Position numbers and translations under genes: made by a program. A stretch of DNA of 64,000 nt from Alphaproteobacteria bacterium SO-S41. Lineage in GTDB: Bacteria; Pseudomonadota; Alphaproteobacteria; Micropepsales; Micropepsaceae. Below are positions 1 to 12,304 of this stretch, piece after piece. Every line of letters starts with the position of its first letter. The stretch's first letter is position 1. The stretch is taken from assembly GCA_019670725.1 (NCBI GenBank), contig AP024629.1:2108001-2172000 (forward strand), in the 5' to 3' direction. Under the pieces are notes generated by a model. It was not told the origin of the DNA and searched no databases. It saw only the letters and a program-made list of their open reading frames with translations.

Positions 1-452
1 TCGCCGACGCCAAGGCGGCCAAGGGCGACGCCGCCGGCGCCATGGACGCCTATAAGCGATCGCTGGAGATCTCCAAGCGGTTGGCGGAGGCGAATCCCTA
101 CCGGTCGGACATCCAGCGCGATCTGGCGATCGGGTATGAGCGGATCGCCGGCCTGCTGAAGGAGCAGGGGGATTTCGACGGGGCGCTGGAGAATTACCGG
201 CTTTCGCTGGCGATCGGGCGGCACCTGGCGGCGCTGGATCCGGCGAACCCCTCGGTCCAGCAGGAACTGGCCATCACCCTGGAGCTGATCGGGGATACGG
301 AGGCGGCGGCGGGGCGGGCAGGGGATGCTCGGGCGGCCTATAGGGAGGCGCTGGCGATCGTTAACGCCCTGCTGACCGAAAACGCGGGAGATTCGGCTTA
401 TCAGCGACAGGCCGAGCGGCTTAACGCCGAGCTGGCGGCGCTGCCGCCATAG
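1..452 (+). CDS. TPR-repeat protein, C-terminal part (gene continues upstream of window)
   Basis: The reading frame is already open at base 3, so this is the 3' end of a longer gene. About 150 residues are visible. They hold three degenerate tetratricopeptide units of roughly 45 residues, each with a GD-A-GA--AY/NY-R-SLAI core, a linker of the ANPYRSDIQRDLAI or DPANPSVQQELAI type and a second helix. Repeats of this spacing are known at the C-terminus of large multidomain proteins whose N-terminal domain (enzyme, ATPase or signalling) differs, so the function cannot be read here. The frame ends at TAG 450-452. It is not coupled to rpsL, which lies 364 bp downstream behind its own promoter. Confidence 0.75.
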   Translation, partial: ADAKAAKGDAAGAMDAYKRSLEISKRLAEANPYRSDIQRDLAIGYERIAGLLKEQGDFDGALENYRLSLAIGRHLAALDPANPSVQQELAITLELIGDTEAAAGRAGDARAAYREALAIVNALLTENAGDSAYQRQAERLNAELAALPP

Positions 453-578
453 GGCGTGCCGAGGGGTTGCGCGCAGGGCTCCGGCTGCGATGTTTTGTTG
501 CGCCACGGGACCGGCCGGAGTCATATTCCTTAATCGCGGCCGCGGCGTGCAGGTCTTTGAAAGGACTGCAAAACTGCC

Positions 579-607
579 TTGACTGGTCCGGGGAGACTCA
601 CTAAAAG
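579..607 (+). promoter_or_regulatory. Predicted promoter of the rpsL-led ribosomal cluster
   Basis: TTGACT (579-584) and TAAAAG (602-607) are separated by 17 bp. The -35 is preceded by C, giving the CTTGAC form common in alphaproteobacterial housekeeping promoters. It is the best match in the gap before rpsL and would start transcription near 614. Prediction by eye only. Confidence 0.6.
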
Positions 608-730
608 CCGCACCTCTTGAGTAGCAGGCGGTAAGCGCATCCGGTTTTCGGGTCGTCTTAAACGCTGCTGAAGGCAAGAACGAAAAGTTTTGGGGCAAGA
701 CCTTCGGGAAACCGGCGGTCCTCTGAACGA

Positions 731-770
731 GACCGATGCGCGGCGCCATTGATGGCGAAGCGCACCGGTC
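731..770 (+). promoter_or_regulatory. Structured hairpin in the rpsL leader RNA
   Basis: Three stacked helices can be drawn: GACCG/CGGTC, GCGC/GCGC and CGCCA/TGGCG. They are separated by symmetric 2x2 internal loops and capped by TTGA. The hairpin ends 46 nt before the rpsL start. Leader structures in ribosomal operons often bind a product of the operon (S7 in the E. coli str operon), but no homology to a known leader was established, so a regulatory role is inferred. Confidence 0.45.
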
Positions 771-816
771 AAAGTGTTTTGCTTGGACGAAACGTAGGCC
801 TGGACGAAAGCGAAGA

Positions 817-1188
817 ATGCCCACGATCAACCAGCTGATCCGCAAGCCGCGGGAAGACAAGCGTACCCGCAACAAGGTGCCGGCCCTCGAGGGCTGCCCG
901 CAGAAGCGTGGCGTGTGCACCCGCGTCTATACGACGACGCCGAAGAAGCCGAACTCGGCGCTTCGCAAGGTCGCCAAGGTGCGCCTGACGAACCAGCAGG
1001 AAGTGGTGAGCTACATTCCTGGTGAGGGCCACAACCTGCAGGAGCACTCGGTTGTGCTCATCCGCGGCGGCCGCGTGAAGGATCTTCCCGGCGTCCGTTA
1101 TCACATCCTGCGCGGCGTTCTGGACACCCAGGGCGTCAAGGACCGCAAGAAGCGCCGCTCGCTCTACGGCGCGAAGCGTCCGAAGTAA
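817..1188 (+). CDS. rpsL: 30S ribosomal protein uS12
   Basis: This 123-residue protein of the decoding centre matches uS12 along its whole length ([11 protein letters not shown] start, [47 protein letters not shown]). Lys43 and Lys88, the usual streptomycin-resistance positions, are the wild-type residues, and Asp89, which is methylthiolated in many bacteria, is present. A longer in-frame reading from 736 exists, but ATG 817 gives the family N-terminus and length. It is the first gene of the cluster, 13 nt before rpsG and behind the leader at 453-816. Confidence 0.97.
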   Translation: MPTINQLIRKPREDKRTRNKVPALEGCPQKRGVCTRVYTTTPKKPNSALRKVAKVRLTNQQEVVSYIPGEGHNLQEHSVVLIRGGRVKDLPGVRYHILRGVLDTQGVKDRKKRRSLYGAKRPK

Positions 1189-1201
1189 GGGGAGAGATCG
1201 C

Positions 1202-1672
1202 ATGTCACGTCGTCACGCCGCCGAGAAGCGCCTGATCAACCCGGACCCCAAGTTCGGCGATCTCATCCTGTCCAAGTTCATGAATTGCCTCATGTATGAC
1301 GGCAAGAAGTCGGTCGCCGAGTCGATCGTCTATGGCGCCATGGACTCGATCCAGAACAAGGCGAAGGCCGACCCGCTGAAGGTCTTCCACGAAGCGATGG
1401 ACAACGTCGCGCCGGCTGTCGAAGTGCGTTCGCGCCGCGTCGGTGGCGCCACCTACCAGGTACCCGTCGAAGTGCGTCCCGATCGCCGCAAGGCGCTCGC
1501 CATCCGCTGGCTGATCGCCGCGGCGCGCGCCCGCAACGAAACCACGATGATCGGCCGCCTCTCGGGCGAGCTGCTCGACGCCGCCAACAACCGCGGATCT
1601 GCCGTGAAGAAGCGTGAAGAAACGCATCGCATGGCCGAAGCCAACCGCGCCTTCTCGCACTACCGCTGGTAA
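1202..1672 (+). CDS. rpsG: 30S ribosomal protein uS7
   Basis: This 156-residue primary 16S rRNA-binding protein organises the 30S head. It is recognised from [20 protein letters not shown], the [10 protein letters not shown] helix, [16 protein letters not shown] and the C-terminal [20 protein letters not shown] 1202 follows the GGGGAGAG ribosome binding site at 1190-1197. It lies 13 nt after rpsL and 12 nt before fusA, so the three are almost certainly co-transcribed. In E. coli uS7 is the autoregulator of this operon; whether that holds here is not shown. Confidence 0.97.
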   Translation: MSRRHAAEKRLINPDPKFGDLILSKFMNCLMYDGKKSVAESIVYGAMDSIQNKAKADPLKVFHEAMDNVAPAVEVRSRRVGGATYQVPVEVRPDRRKALAIRWLIAAARARNETTMIGRLSGELLDAANNRGSAVKKREETHRMAEANRAFSHYRW

Positions 1673-1684
1673 TCGAGACCTCCT

Positions 1685-3769
<2,085 letters not shown>

Positions 3770-3792
3770 CGATCAGCCTACGGAGCACGACG

Positions 3793-4983
<1,191 letters not shown>

Positions 4984-5002
4984 GCGGCAAATAAGAAAGT
5001 AG

Positions 5003-5018
5003 GGCGGCGCGAGCCGCC
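5003..5018 (+). other. Small intercistronic hairpin between tuf and rpsJ
   Basis: GGCGGC and GCCGCC form a 6 bp stem capped by GCGA, a GNRA-type tetraloop, in the 50 nt gap between tuf and rpsJ. There is no T-tract, so it is not a standard terminator. It may be a processing or stability element separating str from S10 messages. Confidence 0.35.
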
Positions 5019-5033
5019 GTCCCGGAGACCACC

Positions 5034-5342
5034 ATGCAACCGCAGAACATCCGAATTCGCCTCAAGGCGTTCGACCACCGCATCCTCGATACGTCGACGC
5101 GGGAGATCGTGAACACCGCGAAGCGTACCGGCGCCAAGGTGCGCGGGCCTATCCCGCTGCCGACGCAGTTCGAGAAATTCACCGTGAACCGTTCGGTTCA
5201 CACCGACAAGAAGTCGCGCGAACAGTTTGAAATCCGCACACACAAGCGGCTTTTGGACATCGTCGACTGGAATCCGCAGACCGTGGACGCGCTGATGAAG
5301 CTCGACCTCGCCGCGGGCGTCGACGTCGAGATCAAGCTCTAA
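5034..5342 (+). CDS. rpsJ: 30S ribosomal protein uS10 (also transcription factor NusE)
   Basis: This 102-residue protein has uS10 signatures: [27 protein letters not shown], and the extended loop [19 protein letters not shown]. uS10 packs in the 30S head and, as NusE, joins NusB in antitermination. ATG 5034 gives the standard length. It opens the S10 set, here transcribed straight on from tuf rather than starting a separate unit as in E. coli; no convincing promoter was seen in the 50 nt gap. Confidence 0.97.
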   Translation: MQPQNIRIRLKAFDHRILDTSTREIVNTAKRTGAKVRGPIPLPTQFEKFTVNRSVHTDKKSREQFEIRTHKRLLDIVDWNPQTVDALMKLDLAAGVDVEIKL

Positions 5343-5355
5343 GGGCCGCCAGAAC

Positions 5356-6054
5356 ATGCGCACTGGAGTCATAGTCAAGAAGGTCGGAATGACGCGCGTC
5401 TTTGGAGACAAAGGCGAGCACATTCCGGTCACCGTGCTGCTCCTGGACAACTGCCAGGTCGTGGCCCGCCGCACCGTCGAAACCGACGGCTACACCGCCG
5501 TCCAGCTGGGTGTCGGCACGCAGAAGGCGCATCGCGTCACGCAGCCGATGCGCGGCCACTTCGCCAAGGCGAACGTCGAACCCAAGCGCAAGCTTCAGGA
5601 GTTCCGCGTCTCGACCGAGAACCTGCTCGATGTGGGTGACGAGATCACGGCGGCGCACTTCGTGCCCGGCCAGATGGTCGACGTCGCCGGCTTCGCCCAG
5701 GGCAAGGGTTTCCAGGGCGTCATGAAGCGCTGGAACTTCGGCGGTCTCGAAGCCTCGCACGGCGTGTCGATCTCGCACCGTTCGCACGGGTCCACCGGCC
5801 AGCGCCAGGATCCCGGCAAGGTGTTCAAAGGCAAGAAGATGGCCGGCCACATGGGCACGGACCTCGTGACCACGCAGAACGTCCAGATCGTCCGCACCGA
5901 TGTCGAGCGCGGCCTGATCTTGGTGCGCGGCGCGGTCCCGGGCTCGAAGGGCGGCTACGTCACCATTCGCGACGCGGTGAAGTCCGCGTTGCCGAAGGAT
6001 GCGCCGAAGCCGGCTGCGGTGCGCAAGCCCGAAGCCCCTGCGGCCGCCGCGTAA
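5356..6054 (+). CDS. rplC: 50S ribosomal protein uL3
   Basis: This 232-residue protein binds 23S rRNA near the peptidyl transferase centre. Motifs are [45 protein letters not shown], and [13 protein letters not shown]. The Gln in [10 protein letters not shown] is the usual PrmB methylation site. The last 20 or so residues form an Ala/Pro/Lys tail ([16 protein letters not shown]) beyond the conserved fold, typical of alphaproteobacterial uL3. It lies 13 nt after rpsJ and 12 nt before rplD. Confidence 0.96.
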   Translation: MRTGVIVKKVGMTRVFGDKGEHIPVTVLLLDNCQVVARRTVETDGYTAVQLGVGTQKAHRVTQPMRGHFAKANVEPKRKLQEFRVSTENLLDVGDEITAAHFVPGQMVDVAGFAQGKGFQGVMKRWNFGGLEASHGVSISHRSHGSTGQRQDPGKVFKGKKMAGHMGTDLVTTQNVQIVRTDVERGLILVRGAVPGSKGGYVTIRDAVKSALPKDAPKPAAVRKPEAPAAAA

Positions 6055-6066
6055 GGAACTGGACAG

Positions 6067-6684
6067 ATGAAGATCCTCTCCAAGACCCTCGACGGCGCCG
6101 ATGCAGGCGAGATCGAACTGAACGACGAGATCTATGCGCTCGAAGTGCGTTCGGACATCCTGCACACCGTCATCAACTGGCAGCTCGCGAAGCGTCGCGG
6201 CGGCAACCGCCGCATCCTGACGCGCGCCGAAGTCAACCGTACCGGCAAGAAGCTGTACAAGCAGAAGGGCACGGGTAACGCCCGCCATGGCCCCGCGTCC
6301 GTGTCGCAGTTCCGCGGCGGCGCGAAGACCATGGGACCGGTGGTCCGCAGCCACGCCTACGACCTGCCCAAGAAGGTGCGCGCGCTTGGCCTCAAGCACG
6401 CCCTTTCGACGAAGGCCGCCGGCGGCAAGCTGATCATCGTGTCGGACGCCGTCGTGACCGAGATGAAGACGAAGTTGCTGGCCGAGAAGTTCGGCAAGCT
6501 CGGCCTCGGCGCCGCGCTGATCGTCGACAGCGCGCTCGATGCGGGCCTCGTCCGCGCCTCGCGCAACCTGCCGAAGGTCGACCTGCTGCCCGTGGCCGGC
6601 CTCAACGTCTATGACATTCTGCGCCGCGACACGCTGGTCCTCACCAAGGCGGCGGTCGCCGCCATCGAGGAGCGCCTGGCATGA
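6067..6684 (+). CDS. rplD: 50S ribosomal protein uL4
   Basis: This 205-residue protein lines the peptide exit tunnel with an extended loop. The loop is visible as [15 protein letters not shown] followed by [18 protein letters not shown], and the C-terminal domain ends [14 protein letters not shown]. In E. coli uL4 represses its own operon; that control was not tested here. The stop overlaps the rplW start by 4 nt (ATGA), so translation of the two is coupled. Confidence 0.96.
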   Translation: MKILSKTLDGADAGEIELNDEIYALEVRSDILHTVINWQLAKRRGGNRRILTRAEVNRTGKKLYKQKGTGNARHGPASVSQFRGGAKTMGPVVRSHAYDLPKKVRALGLKHALSTKAAGGKLIIVSDAVVTEMKTKLLAEKFGKLGLGAALIVDSALDAGLVRASRNLPKVDLLPVAGLNVYDILRRDTLVLTKAAVAAIEERLA

Positions 6685-6974
6685 GCGACCTGAAGCATTA
6701 CGGGGCGATCCTGTCGCCCGTCATCACCGAGAAGTCGACCGCTGCTTCCGAGCACAACCAGGTCGTCTTCAAGGTTCCGCTGGACGCCACCAAGCCCCAG
6801 ATCAAGGCGGCCGTCGAAGGCCTGTTCAAGGTCAAGGTCATGGCCGTGAACACGATCACGACCAAGGGCAAGGTCAAGCGGTTCAAGGGCTTCGTTTCGA
6901 AGCGGACCGATGTGAAGAAAGCCGTCGTGACCCTGGCCGAGGGCCAGTCGATCGACGTGGCGACGGGTCTCTAA
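6681..6974 (+). CDS. rplW: 50S ribosomal protein uL23
   Basis: This 97-residue protein sits at the tunnel exit and docks trigger factor and SRP. The family pattern is clear: [38 protein letters not shown], and [15 protein letters not shown]. It overlaps rplD by 4 nt and is separated from rplB by 3 nt. The Glu in the ITEKST helix, near the trigger factor contact, is present. Confidence 0.96.
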   Translation: MSDLKHYGAILSPVITEKSTAASEHNQVVFKVPLDATKPQIKAAVEGLFKVKVMAVNTITTKGKVKRFKGFVSKRTDVKKAVVTLAEGQSIDVATGL

Positions 6975-6977
6975 GTC

Positions 6978-7814
6978 ATGGCTCTGAAGAAGTTCAACCC
7001 GATCACCCCCGGCCAGCGCCAGCTGGTCCTGGTCGATCGCACGGGCCTCCACAAAGGCGGCCCGCTGAAGATCCTCACCGAAGGCAAGTCCGAGAAGGGC
7101 GGCCGCAACAATACCGGCCGTATCACGATGCGCCGGCGCGGTGGCGGTCACAAGACGTCCTACCGGATCGTCGACTTCAAGCGCCGCAAGTTCGACATGC
7201 CGGCGACGATCGAGCGTTTTGAGTACGACCCCAACCGGTCGGCCTATATCGCGCTGATCAAGTACACCGACGGCGAGCAGGCCTATATCCTGGCGCCGCA
7301 GCGCATGGCCGTTGGCGACAGCGTCGTCGCCGGCGCGAAGGTCGACGTGAAGCCGGGCAACGCGATGCCGCTGGCCGCGATGCCGGTGGGCACGATCGTC
7401 CACAATGTCGAGATGAAGCCCGGCGCCGGTGGCAAGATTGCGCGCTCGGCCGGCACCTATGTGCAGTATCTCGGCCGCGACAGCGGTTACGCCGTGCTGC
7501 GCCTGACCTCGGGCGAAACCCGCAAGGTCCACCTGTCGTGCTTTGCGACGGTGGGCGCGGTGTCGAACCCCGACCACGCGAACCAATCGCTCGGCAAGGC
7601 CGGCCGCAACCGCTGGAAGGGTATCCGCCCCTCCGTCCGCGGCGTTGCGATGAACCCGGTCGATCACCCGCACGGCGGCGGCGAAGGCCGCACCTCGGGT
7701 GGCCGTCACCCCGTCACGCCGTGGGGCAAGGGGACGAAGGGCATGAAGACGCGCAACAACAAGCGCACCGACAAGCTCATCGTCCGCAGCCGCCACAAGA
7801 ACAAGAAGCGCTGA
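6978..7814 (+). CDS. rplB: 50S ribosomal protein uL2
   Basis: This 278-residue protein is needed for subunit joining and peptidyl transferase activity. It shows the N-terminal [17 protein letters not shown] and [19 protein letters not shown] segments, the OB/SH3-like core, and the C-terminal [14 protein letters not shown] with the conserved His near the active site, ending RSRHKNKKR. It is the full family length, 3 nt after rplW and 7 nt before rpsS. Confidence 0.97.
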   Translation: MALKKFNPITPGQRQLVLVDRTGLHKGGPLKILTEGKSEKGGRNNTGRITMRRRGGGHKTSYRIVDFKRRKFDMPATIERFEYDPNRSAYIALIKYTDGEQAYILAPQRMAVGDSVVAGAKVDVKPGNAMPLAAMPVGTIVHNVEMKPGAGGKIARSAGTYVQYLGRDSGYAVLRLTSGETRKVHLSCFATVGAVSNPDHANQSLGKAGRNRWKGIRPSVRGVAMNPVDHPHGGGEGRTSGGRHPVTPWGKGTKGMKTRNNKRTDKLIVRSRHKNKKR

Positions 7815-7821
7815 GGCAACC

Positions 7822-8100
7822 ATGGCTCGTTCACTCTGGAAAGGTCCGTTCGTCGACGGCTACCTCCTGAAGAAGGCGGACACCGCGCGCGCTTCCGGCC
7901 GCAAGGATGTCATCAAGATCTGGAGCCGTCGCTCCACGATCATGCCGCAGTTCGTCGGGTTGCAGTTCGGCGTCTACAACGGTCAGAAATTCGTGCCCGT
8001 GCTCGTGTCGGAAGACATGGTCGGTCACAAGTTCGGTGAGTTCTCGCCGACCCGTACCTTCTACGGCCACTCGGCCGACAAGAAGGCGAAGAAGAAATAA
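7822..8100 (+). CDS. rpsS: 30S ribosomal protein uS19
   Basis: This 92-residue 30S head protein binds near the A site with uS13. It begins [18 protein letters not shown] and contains [34 protein letters not shown] and [18 protein letters not shown], matching the family throughout. It lies 7 nt after rplB and 11 nt before rplV. Confidence 0.97.
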   Translation: MARSLWKGPFVDGYLLKKADTARASGRKDVIKIWSRRSTIMPQFVGLQFGVYNGQKFVPVLVSEDMVGHKFGEFSPTRTFYGHSADKKAKKK

Positions 8101-8111
8101 GGCCGCCGCTC

Positions 8112-8495
8112 ATGAGCAAACCCAAGACAGAACGGCGCTTGCCGGAAAACGAGGCCCAGGCCGTAGGGCGCATGCTGCGCACCTCGGACCGCAAGCTGAA
8201 CCTCGTCGCGCAGCAGATCCGCGGCAAGTCGGCAGCGAAGGCGATCGCCGAGCTGACCTTCTCGCCCAAGCGCATCGCGCAGAGCGTGAAGAAGGTCCTG
8301 CAGTCGGCCGTCGCCAATGCAGAAAACAACCACAACCTCGACGTCGACGACCTGATCGTCTCCGAGGCCTGGGTGGGCAAGAACATCGTGCTCAAGCGCT
8401 TCCACGCGCGTGGCCGCGGCAAGGGATCGCGTATCCTGAAGCCGTTCAGCGAGATCACGATCGTTGTGCGCCAGCCGCAAGAGGAGACCGCCTGA
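8112..8495 (+). CDS. rplV: 50S ribosomal protein uL22
   Basis: This 127-residue protein contributes the second tunnel-constriction loop beside uL4. It is recognised from [55 protein letters not shown] and the basic loop [16 protein letters not shown]-type segment (positions 8404-8450). The stop TGA shares its last base with the rpsC ATG. Confidence 0.96.
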   Translation: MSKPKTERRLPENEAQAVGRMLRTSDRKLNLVAQQIRGKSAAKAIAELTFSPKRIAQSVKKVLQSAVANAENNHNLDVDDLIVSEAWVGKNIVLKRFHARGRGKGSRILKPFSEITIVVRQPQEETA

Positions 8496-9208
8496 TGGGT
8501 CACAAGGTCAATCCGATCGGCCTGCGCCTCGGCATCAACCGCACCTGGGATTCGCGCTGGTACGCGAAAAAGGGTGAGTACGGTCAGTTGCTGCACGAGG
8601 ATCTGAAGATCCGCGAGTTCCTGGAAGAGAAGCTGAAGGCCGCCGGCGTCAGCAAGATCGTCATCGAGCGCCCGCACAAGAAGTGCCGCGTCACCATCCA
8701 CTCGGCGCGTCCGGGCGTGGTGATCGGCAAGAAGGGCGCCGACATCGAGAAGCTGCGTTCCGAGCTTGCCAAGTTCACGGCGAGCGAAGTGGTCCTGAAC
8801 ATCGTCGAAATCCGCAAGCCGGAAGTCGACGCGAAGCTGGTCGCCGAGTCGATCGCGCAGCAGCTGGAGCGCCGCGTTGCGTTCCGCCGCGCGATGAAGC
8901 GCGCGGTCCAGTCGGCGATGCGCCTCGGCGCCGGCGGCATCCGCATCAATTGCGGTGGCCGTTTGGGCGGCGCGGAAATCGCCCGCATCGAATGGTACCG
9001 TGAAGGCCGCGTTCCGCTGCACACGCTGCGCGCCGACATCGATTTCGGCCGCGCCACCGCGAAGACCGCGATGGGCACGTGCGGCGTGAAGGTGTGGATC
9101 TTCAAGGGCGAAATTCTCGAGCACGATCCGATGGCGCAGGACAAGCGCGCTGAAGCTGCCGAAAGCGAACGTGGTGGCGATCGCCGTCCGCGCCCGCAGG
9201 CGGCCTGA
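8495..9208 (+). CDS. rpsC: 30S ribosomal protein uS3
   Basis: This 237-residue protein at the mRNA entrance has helicase activity together with uS4. It starts [20 protein letters not shown]. The KH domain carries [16 protein letters not shown], and the C-terminal domain carries [24 protein letters not shown] longer in-frame reading runs upstream through rplV, but ATG 8495 gives the family start and overlaps the rplV stop by one base. The last 25 residues are a charged tail. Confidence 0.97.
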   Translation: MGHKVNPIGLRLGINRTWDSRWYAKKGEYGQLLHEDLKIREFLEEKLKAAGVSKIVIERPHKKCRVTIHSARPGVVIGKKGADIEKLRSELAKFTASEVVLNIVEIRKPEVDAKLVAESIAQQLERRVAFRRAMKRAVQSAMRLGAGGIRINCGGRLGGAEIARIEWYREGRVPLHTLRADIDFGRATAKTAMGTCGVKVWIFKGEILEHDPMAQDKRAEAAESERGGDRRPRPQAA

Positions 9209-9232
9209 CGGAAGGCATGAAGGCGTAGAACT

Positions 9233-9646
9233 ATGCTGCAGCCCAAGAAGACAAAGTTCCGGAAGGCCCACAAGGGCCGGATCCACGGCAACGCCAAGTC
9301 GGGCACGACGCTCGCCTTTGGTGAGTACGGCCTGAAGGCGGTCGAGCCGGAGCGCGTCACCGCGCGCCAGATCGAAGCCGCGCGCAAGGCGTTCGTCCGT
9401 CACATGAAGCGGGCAGGGCGCTATTGGATCCGCGTCTATCCCGACGTGCCCGTTTCGAAGAAGCCGGCCGAAGTCCGCATGGGCTCCGGCAAGGGCGCGA
9501 CGGAATACTGGGCGGCGCGCGTGAAGCCGGGCCGGATCCTGTTCGAGGTCGACGGCGTGAGCGAAACGGTCGCCCGCGAGTCGCTGGAACTCGCCGCCGC
9601 GAAGCTGCCGATCAAGTGCCGCTTCATCGCGCGGCAAGCGGTTTAA
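9233..9646 (+). CDS. rplP: 50S ribosomal protein uL16
   Basis: This 137-residue protein near the A-site tRNA elbow has [24 protein letters not shown]-like [19 protein letters not shown], and the loop [21 protein letters not shown]. That loop contains the Arg that many bacteria hydroxylate (YcfD target). It lies 24 nt after rpsC and 11 nt before rpmC. Confidence 0.97.
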   Translation: MLQPKKTKFRKAHKGRIHGNAKSGTTLAFGEYGLKAVEPERVTARQIEAARKAFVRHMKRAGRYWIRVYPDVPVSKKPAEVRMGSGKGATEYWAARVKPGRILFEVDGVSETVARESLELAAAKLPIKCRFIARQAV

Positions 9647-9657
9647 GGACGAAGGCC

Positions 9658-9867
9658 ATGGCCAAGAAGAAAACGGTCGACGTCGCCGACATGACGCCCG
9701 ATCAGCTGAGCGAGGAACTCGTCAAGCTGAAGAAAGAACAGTTCAACCTGCGCTTCCAGAAGGCGACGGGCCAGCTCGAGAACACGCATCGCATCCGCCA
9801 GGTGCGCCGCTCGGTCGCGAAGGTCCTGACGCTGCTGAAGCAGAAGACCGCGCCCAAGGCCGCGTAA
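9658..9867 (+). CDS. rpmC: 50S ribosomal protein uL29
   Basis: This 69-residue two-helix protein at the tunnel exit is recognised by [40 protein letters not shown] and VAKVLTLL. The reading frame stays open into rplP, but ATG 9658, 11 nt after the rplP stop, gives the usual length. The N-terminus has a short [11 protein letters not shown] extension before the conserved helix. Confidence 0.95.
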   Translation: MAKKKTVDVADMTPDQLSEELVKLKKEQFNLRFQKATGQLENTHRIRQVRRSVAKVLTLLKQKTAPKAA

Positions 9868-9885
9868 GGGAATTAGGAGAGAAGA

Positions 9886-10119
9886 ATGCCCAAGCGCATC
9901 CTGCAAGGCGTCGTCGTCAGCGACAAGAACGAGAAGACCGTCGTGGTCGAGATCGAGCGCCGCTTCGCGCACCCGACCCTCGGCAAGACGATCCGTCGCC
10001 GCAAGAAGTATCACGCGCATGACGAAACCGGTCACAAGGCCGGCGACGTGGTGCGTATTCAAGAGTGCCGGCCCATGTCGGCTCTCAAGCGCTGGGAGGT
10101 CATCGGCAAGGTCGATTGA
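9886..10119 (+). CDS. rpsQ: 30S ribosomal protein uS17
   Basis: This 77-residue OB-fold primary binder of 16S rRNA has [39 protein letters not shown] and [17 protein letters not shown], all standard. A good AGGAGAG ribosome binding site precedes ATG 9886. A 43 nt gap to rplN follows. Confidence 0.96.
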   Translation: MPKRILQGVVVSDKNEKTVVVEIERRFAHPTLGKTIRRRKKYHAHDETGHKAGDVVRIQECRPMSALKRWEVIGKVD

Positions 10120-10162
10120 TATCTGACCTTACCGATATGCCCCAAGCCAAAGGAACCGGACA

Positions 10163-10531
10163 ATGATCCAGCAAACCACGGAGCTCGAAGTCGCCGACAA
10201 TTCCGGCGCCAAGCGGGTGATGTGCATCAAGGTGCTCGGCGGCTCGAAGCGCCGCTACGCCTCCGTCGGCGACATCATCGTGGTGTCGATCAAGGAAGCG
10301 ATGCCGCGCGGCCGCGTGAAGAAGGGCGACGTCATGAAGGCCGTCGTGGTGCGCACCGCGCATCCCGTGCGCCGTCCCGACGGCTCCGTCATCCGCTTCG
10401 ACCGCAACGCCGCGGTCCTCATCAACAACCAGAGCGAGCCGGTCGGCACCCGTATCTTCGGGCCGGTCGTTCGCGAGCTGCGTGCGAAGAGCCACATGAA
10501 GATCGTGTCGCTCGCGCCGGAGGTGCTGTAA
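10163..10531 (+). CDS. rplN: 50S ribosomal protein uL14
   Basis: This 122-residue protein forms bridge B8 between the subunits. It contains [40 protein letters not shown] and the C-terminal [15 protein letters not shown], followed by [11 protein letters not shown]. It shares its last stop base with the first base of the rplX start, so translation is coupled. Confidence 0.97.
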   Translation: MIQQTTELEVADNSGAKRVMCIKVLGGSKRRYASVGDIIVVSIKEAMPRGRVKKGDVMKAVVVRTAHPVRRPDGSVIRFDRNAAVLINNQSEPVGTRIFGPVVRELRAKSHMKIVSLAPEVL

Positions 10532-10848
10532 TGGCCGCCAAGATCCGCAAGGGTGACCGCGTCGTCGTCACGACCGGCAAGGATAAGGGCAAGAAGGGTG
10601 AAGTGCTGCGCGTCTATCCCGACGACAGCCGCGTCCTGGTTGCCGGCATCAATGTCGTTAAGAAGCACCAGAAGCAGTCCCAGAAGCAGCAGGGCGGCAT
10701 CGTCACCAAGGAAGCCCCCATCCACGTTTCCAACGTCGCGCATATCGATCCGAAGTCGGGCAACCCGACCCGCGTCGGTTTCAAGACCCTGGCCGATGGC
10801 CGCAAGGTCCGCGTCGCGGCGAAGTCCGGAGAATCGATCGATGTCTGA
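10531..10848 (+). CDS. rplX: 50S ribosomal protein uL24
   Basis: This 105-residue assembly-initiator protein has an N-terminal KOW motif ([20 protein letters not shown]), then [17 protein letters not shown], the [20 protein letters not shown] segment and the final [17 protein letters not shown] 10531 overlaps the rplN stop by one base. The 3' end overlaps the unusual rplE start by 8 nt. Confidence 0.96.
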   Translation: MAAKIRKGDRVVVTTGKDKGKKGEVLRVYPDDSRVLVAGINVVKKHQKQSQKQQGGIVTKEAPIHVSNVAHIDPKSGNPTRVGFKTLADGRKVRVAAKSGESIDV

Positions 10849-11557
10849 AGCCAAGGGCAAGAAGGCCAAGGCCGGCGCTGAGCCGAGCGCTGAGGACAAG
10901 GCCGCGAAGGCTGCCAAGGGCAAGGCCCAGGCCGCTGCGAACAAGGCTGCCGCCTCTGCAGGCGACAAGGGCGACAAGCTAGGCGAGCGTTTCGCGCCGC
11001 CGGCCGCCGGTGAATACAAGCCGCGCTTCAAGACGCGCTATGAGAGCGTCGTGCTGCCCGCGCTGATGGAGAAGTTCGGCTACAAGAACAAGCTCCAGGC
11101 GCCGAAGCTGGAAAAGATCGTCATCAACATGGGCGTTGGCGAAGCGACCGCCGACACCAAGAAGGTGCAGTCCGCGACCCGCGACCTGACGCTGATCGCG
11201 GGCCAGAAGCCGATCGTCACGAAGGCCAAGCAGGCCATCTCGAACTTCAAGGTTCGCGAAGGCATGCCGCTGGGCGCGAAGGTCACGCTGCGCCGCGACC
11301 GCATGTATGAATTCCTCGACCGCCTCGTCACGATGGCCCTGCCGCGCGTCCGCGACTTCCGCGGCCTGAACGGCAAGAGCTTCGACGGTCAGGGCAACTA
11401 CTCGCTCGGCCTCAAGGAACACCTGGTGTTCCCCGAGATCGACTACGACAAGATCGACGCGACCTGGGGCATGGACATCACCGTCTGCACCAGCGCGAAG
11501 ACGGACGAGGAAGCCCGGGAGCTGCTCGTTGGCTTCCAGTTTCCTTTCATCGCCTAA
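10841..11557 (+). CDS. rplE: 50S ribosomal protein uL5 with N-terminal Ala/Lys-rich extension
   Basis: From residue 61 on this is ordinary uL5 ([69 protein letters not shown]-type loop, [15 protein letters not shown]). uL5 contacts 5S rRNA and P-site tRNA in the central protuberance. Residues 1-60 are an added, low-complexity, Ala/Lys/Gly-rich segment, making 238 residues against about 180 usually. There is no ATG, GTG or TTG codon just before the core, so the extension appears genuine. The start overlaps rplX by 8 nt. Confidence 0.95.
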   Translation: MSEAKGKKAKAGAEPSAEDKAAKAAKGKAQAAANKAAASAGDKGDKLGERFAPPAAGEYKPRFKTRYESVVLPALMEKFGYKNKLQAPKLEKIVINMGVGEATADTKKVQSATRDLTLIAGQKPIVTKAKQAISNFKVREGMPLGAKVTLRRDRMYEFLDRLVTMALPRVRDFRGLNGKSFDGQGNYSLGLKEHLVFPEIDYDKIDATWGMDITVCTSAKTDEEARELLVGFQFPFIA

Positions 11558-11582
11558 CCCCCCTGGTACAAGGACCCACCTA

Positions 11583-11888
11583 ATGGCCAAGACGGGAATG
11601 ATCGAGCGCAACAAGCGCCGTATCCTCCTCACCAAGCGCTTCGAGACCAAGCGCAAGGAACTCAAAGCGCAGATCGCCGATGAGAAGCTGGCGCCCGACG
11701 TGCGTTTTGCCGCTGTGCAGAAGCTCGCCAAGCTGCCGCGCAACTCGTCGAAGACGCGCATCCACAATCGTTGCGAACTGTCGGGCCGTCCGCGCGCCTA
11801 CTATCGCAAGCTCAAGATGTCTCGCATCGCGCTGCGTGATCTGGCCTCTGCCGGCCAGATCCCCGGCATGACGAAGTCGAGCTGGTAA
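11583..11888 (+). CDS. rpsN: 30S ribosomal protein uS14 (zinc-free form)
   Basis: This 101-residue protein is the long, zinc-independent version. It has one Cys only and lacks the CxxC pair of the short form. Motifs are [59 protein letters not shown] and the terminal [11 protein letters not shown] 11583 gives the family length. It lies 25 nt after rplE and 13 nt before rpsH. Confidence 0.97.
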   Translation: MAKTGMIERNKRRILLTKRFETKRKELKAQIADEKLAPDVRFAAVQKLAKLPRNSSKTRIHNRCELSGRPRAYYRKLKMSRIALRDLASAGQIPGMTKSSW

Positions 11889-11901
11889 GGAGAACCCGAT
11901 C

Positions 11902-12294
11902 ATGATGACTGACCCGATCGGCGATCTGCTGACCCGCATCCGCAACGCGCAGATGCGCGGCCTGCGCAAGACTGCTTCGCCCGCTTCAAAGCTGCGCGGC
12001 CTCGTTCTCGACGTGCTCGTGAACGAAGGCTATCTGCGCGGCTATGTCGAAGTGGAGAAGGACGGTCACCGCGAGCTGGAGATCGAGCTGAAGTATTACG
12101 AAGGCCGCCCGGTCATCAAGGAAATCAAGCGCATCTCGACCCCCGGTCGGCGCCAGTATTCCTCGGTGAAGGATCTCAAGCCCGTCCGCAACGGTCTTGG
12201 CATCGCCATCGTCTCGACGCCCAAGGGCGTCATGTCCGACAACTCGGCGCGCGACAACAATGTCGGCGGCGAAGTTCTCGCCCACGTATTCTAG
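11902..12294 (+). CDS. rpsH: 30S ribosomal protein uS8
   Basis: This 130-residue 16S rRNA platform binder (the spc operon repressor in E. coli) has [36 protein letters not shown] and the C-terminal [16 protein letters not shown] with [11 protein letters not shown]. Two adjacent ATG codons are possible starts. AAGGAG at 11887-11892 is better spaced for the first (11902, 9 nt) than for the second. Confidence 0.96.
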   Translation: MMTDPIGDLLTRIRNAQMRGLRKTASPASKLRGLVLDVLVNEGYLRGYVEVEKDGHRELEIELKYYEGRPVIKEIKRISTPGRRQYSSVKDLKPVRNGLGIAIVSTPKGVMSDNSARDNNVGGEVLAHVF

Positions 12295-12304
12295 GGAGAG
12301 CAAC

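Larger units (their letters stand above)
453..816. other. Non-coding leader between the TPR gene and rpsL
   Basis: This 364 bp stretch has no convincing coding region; short frames across it have no ribosome binding site or recognisable product. It holds a sigma70-like promoter (579-607) and a strong imperfect hairpin (731-770). The inferred 5' untranslated leader of the rpsL transcript is therefore about 200 nt, long enough for translational or transcriptional control. Just before rpsL the octamer GGACGAAA occurs twice (785-792 and 802-809) and no strong Shine-Dalgarno sequence is seen. Confidence 0.6.

Noticed and set aside
7940-9637. Minus-strand 565-codon frame opposite rpsS-rplP
   Set aside because: Shadow of conserved plus-strand genes; composition is typical of antisense frames and there is no ribosome binding site or motif.
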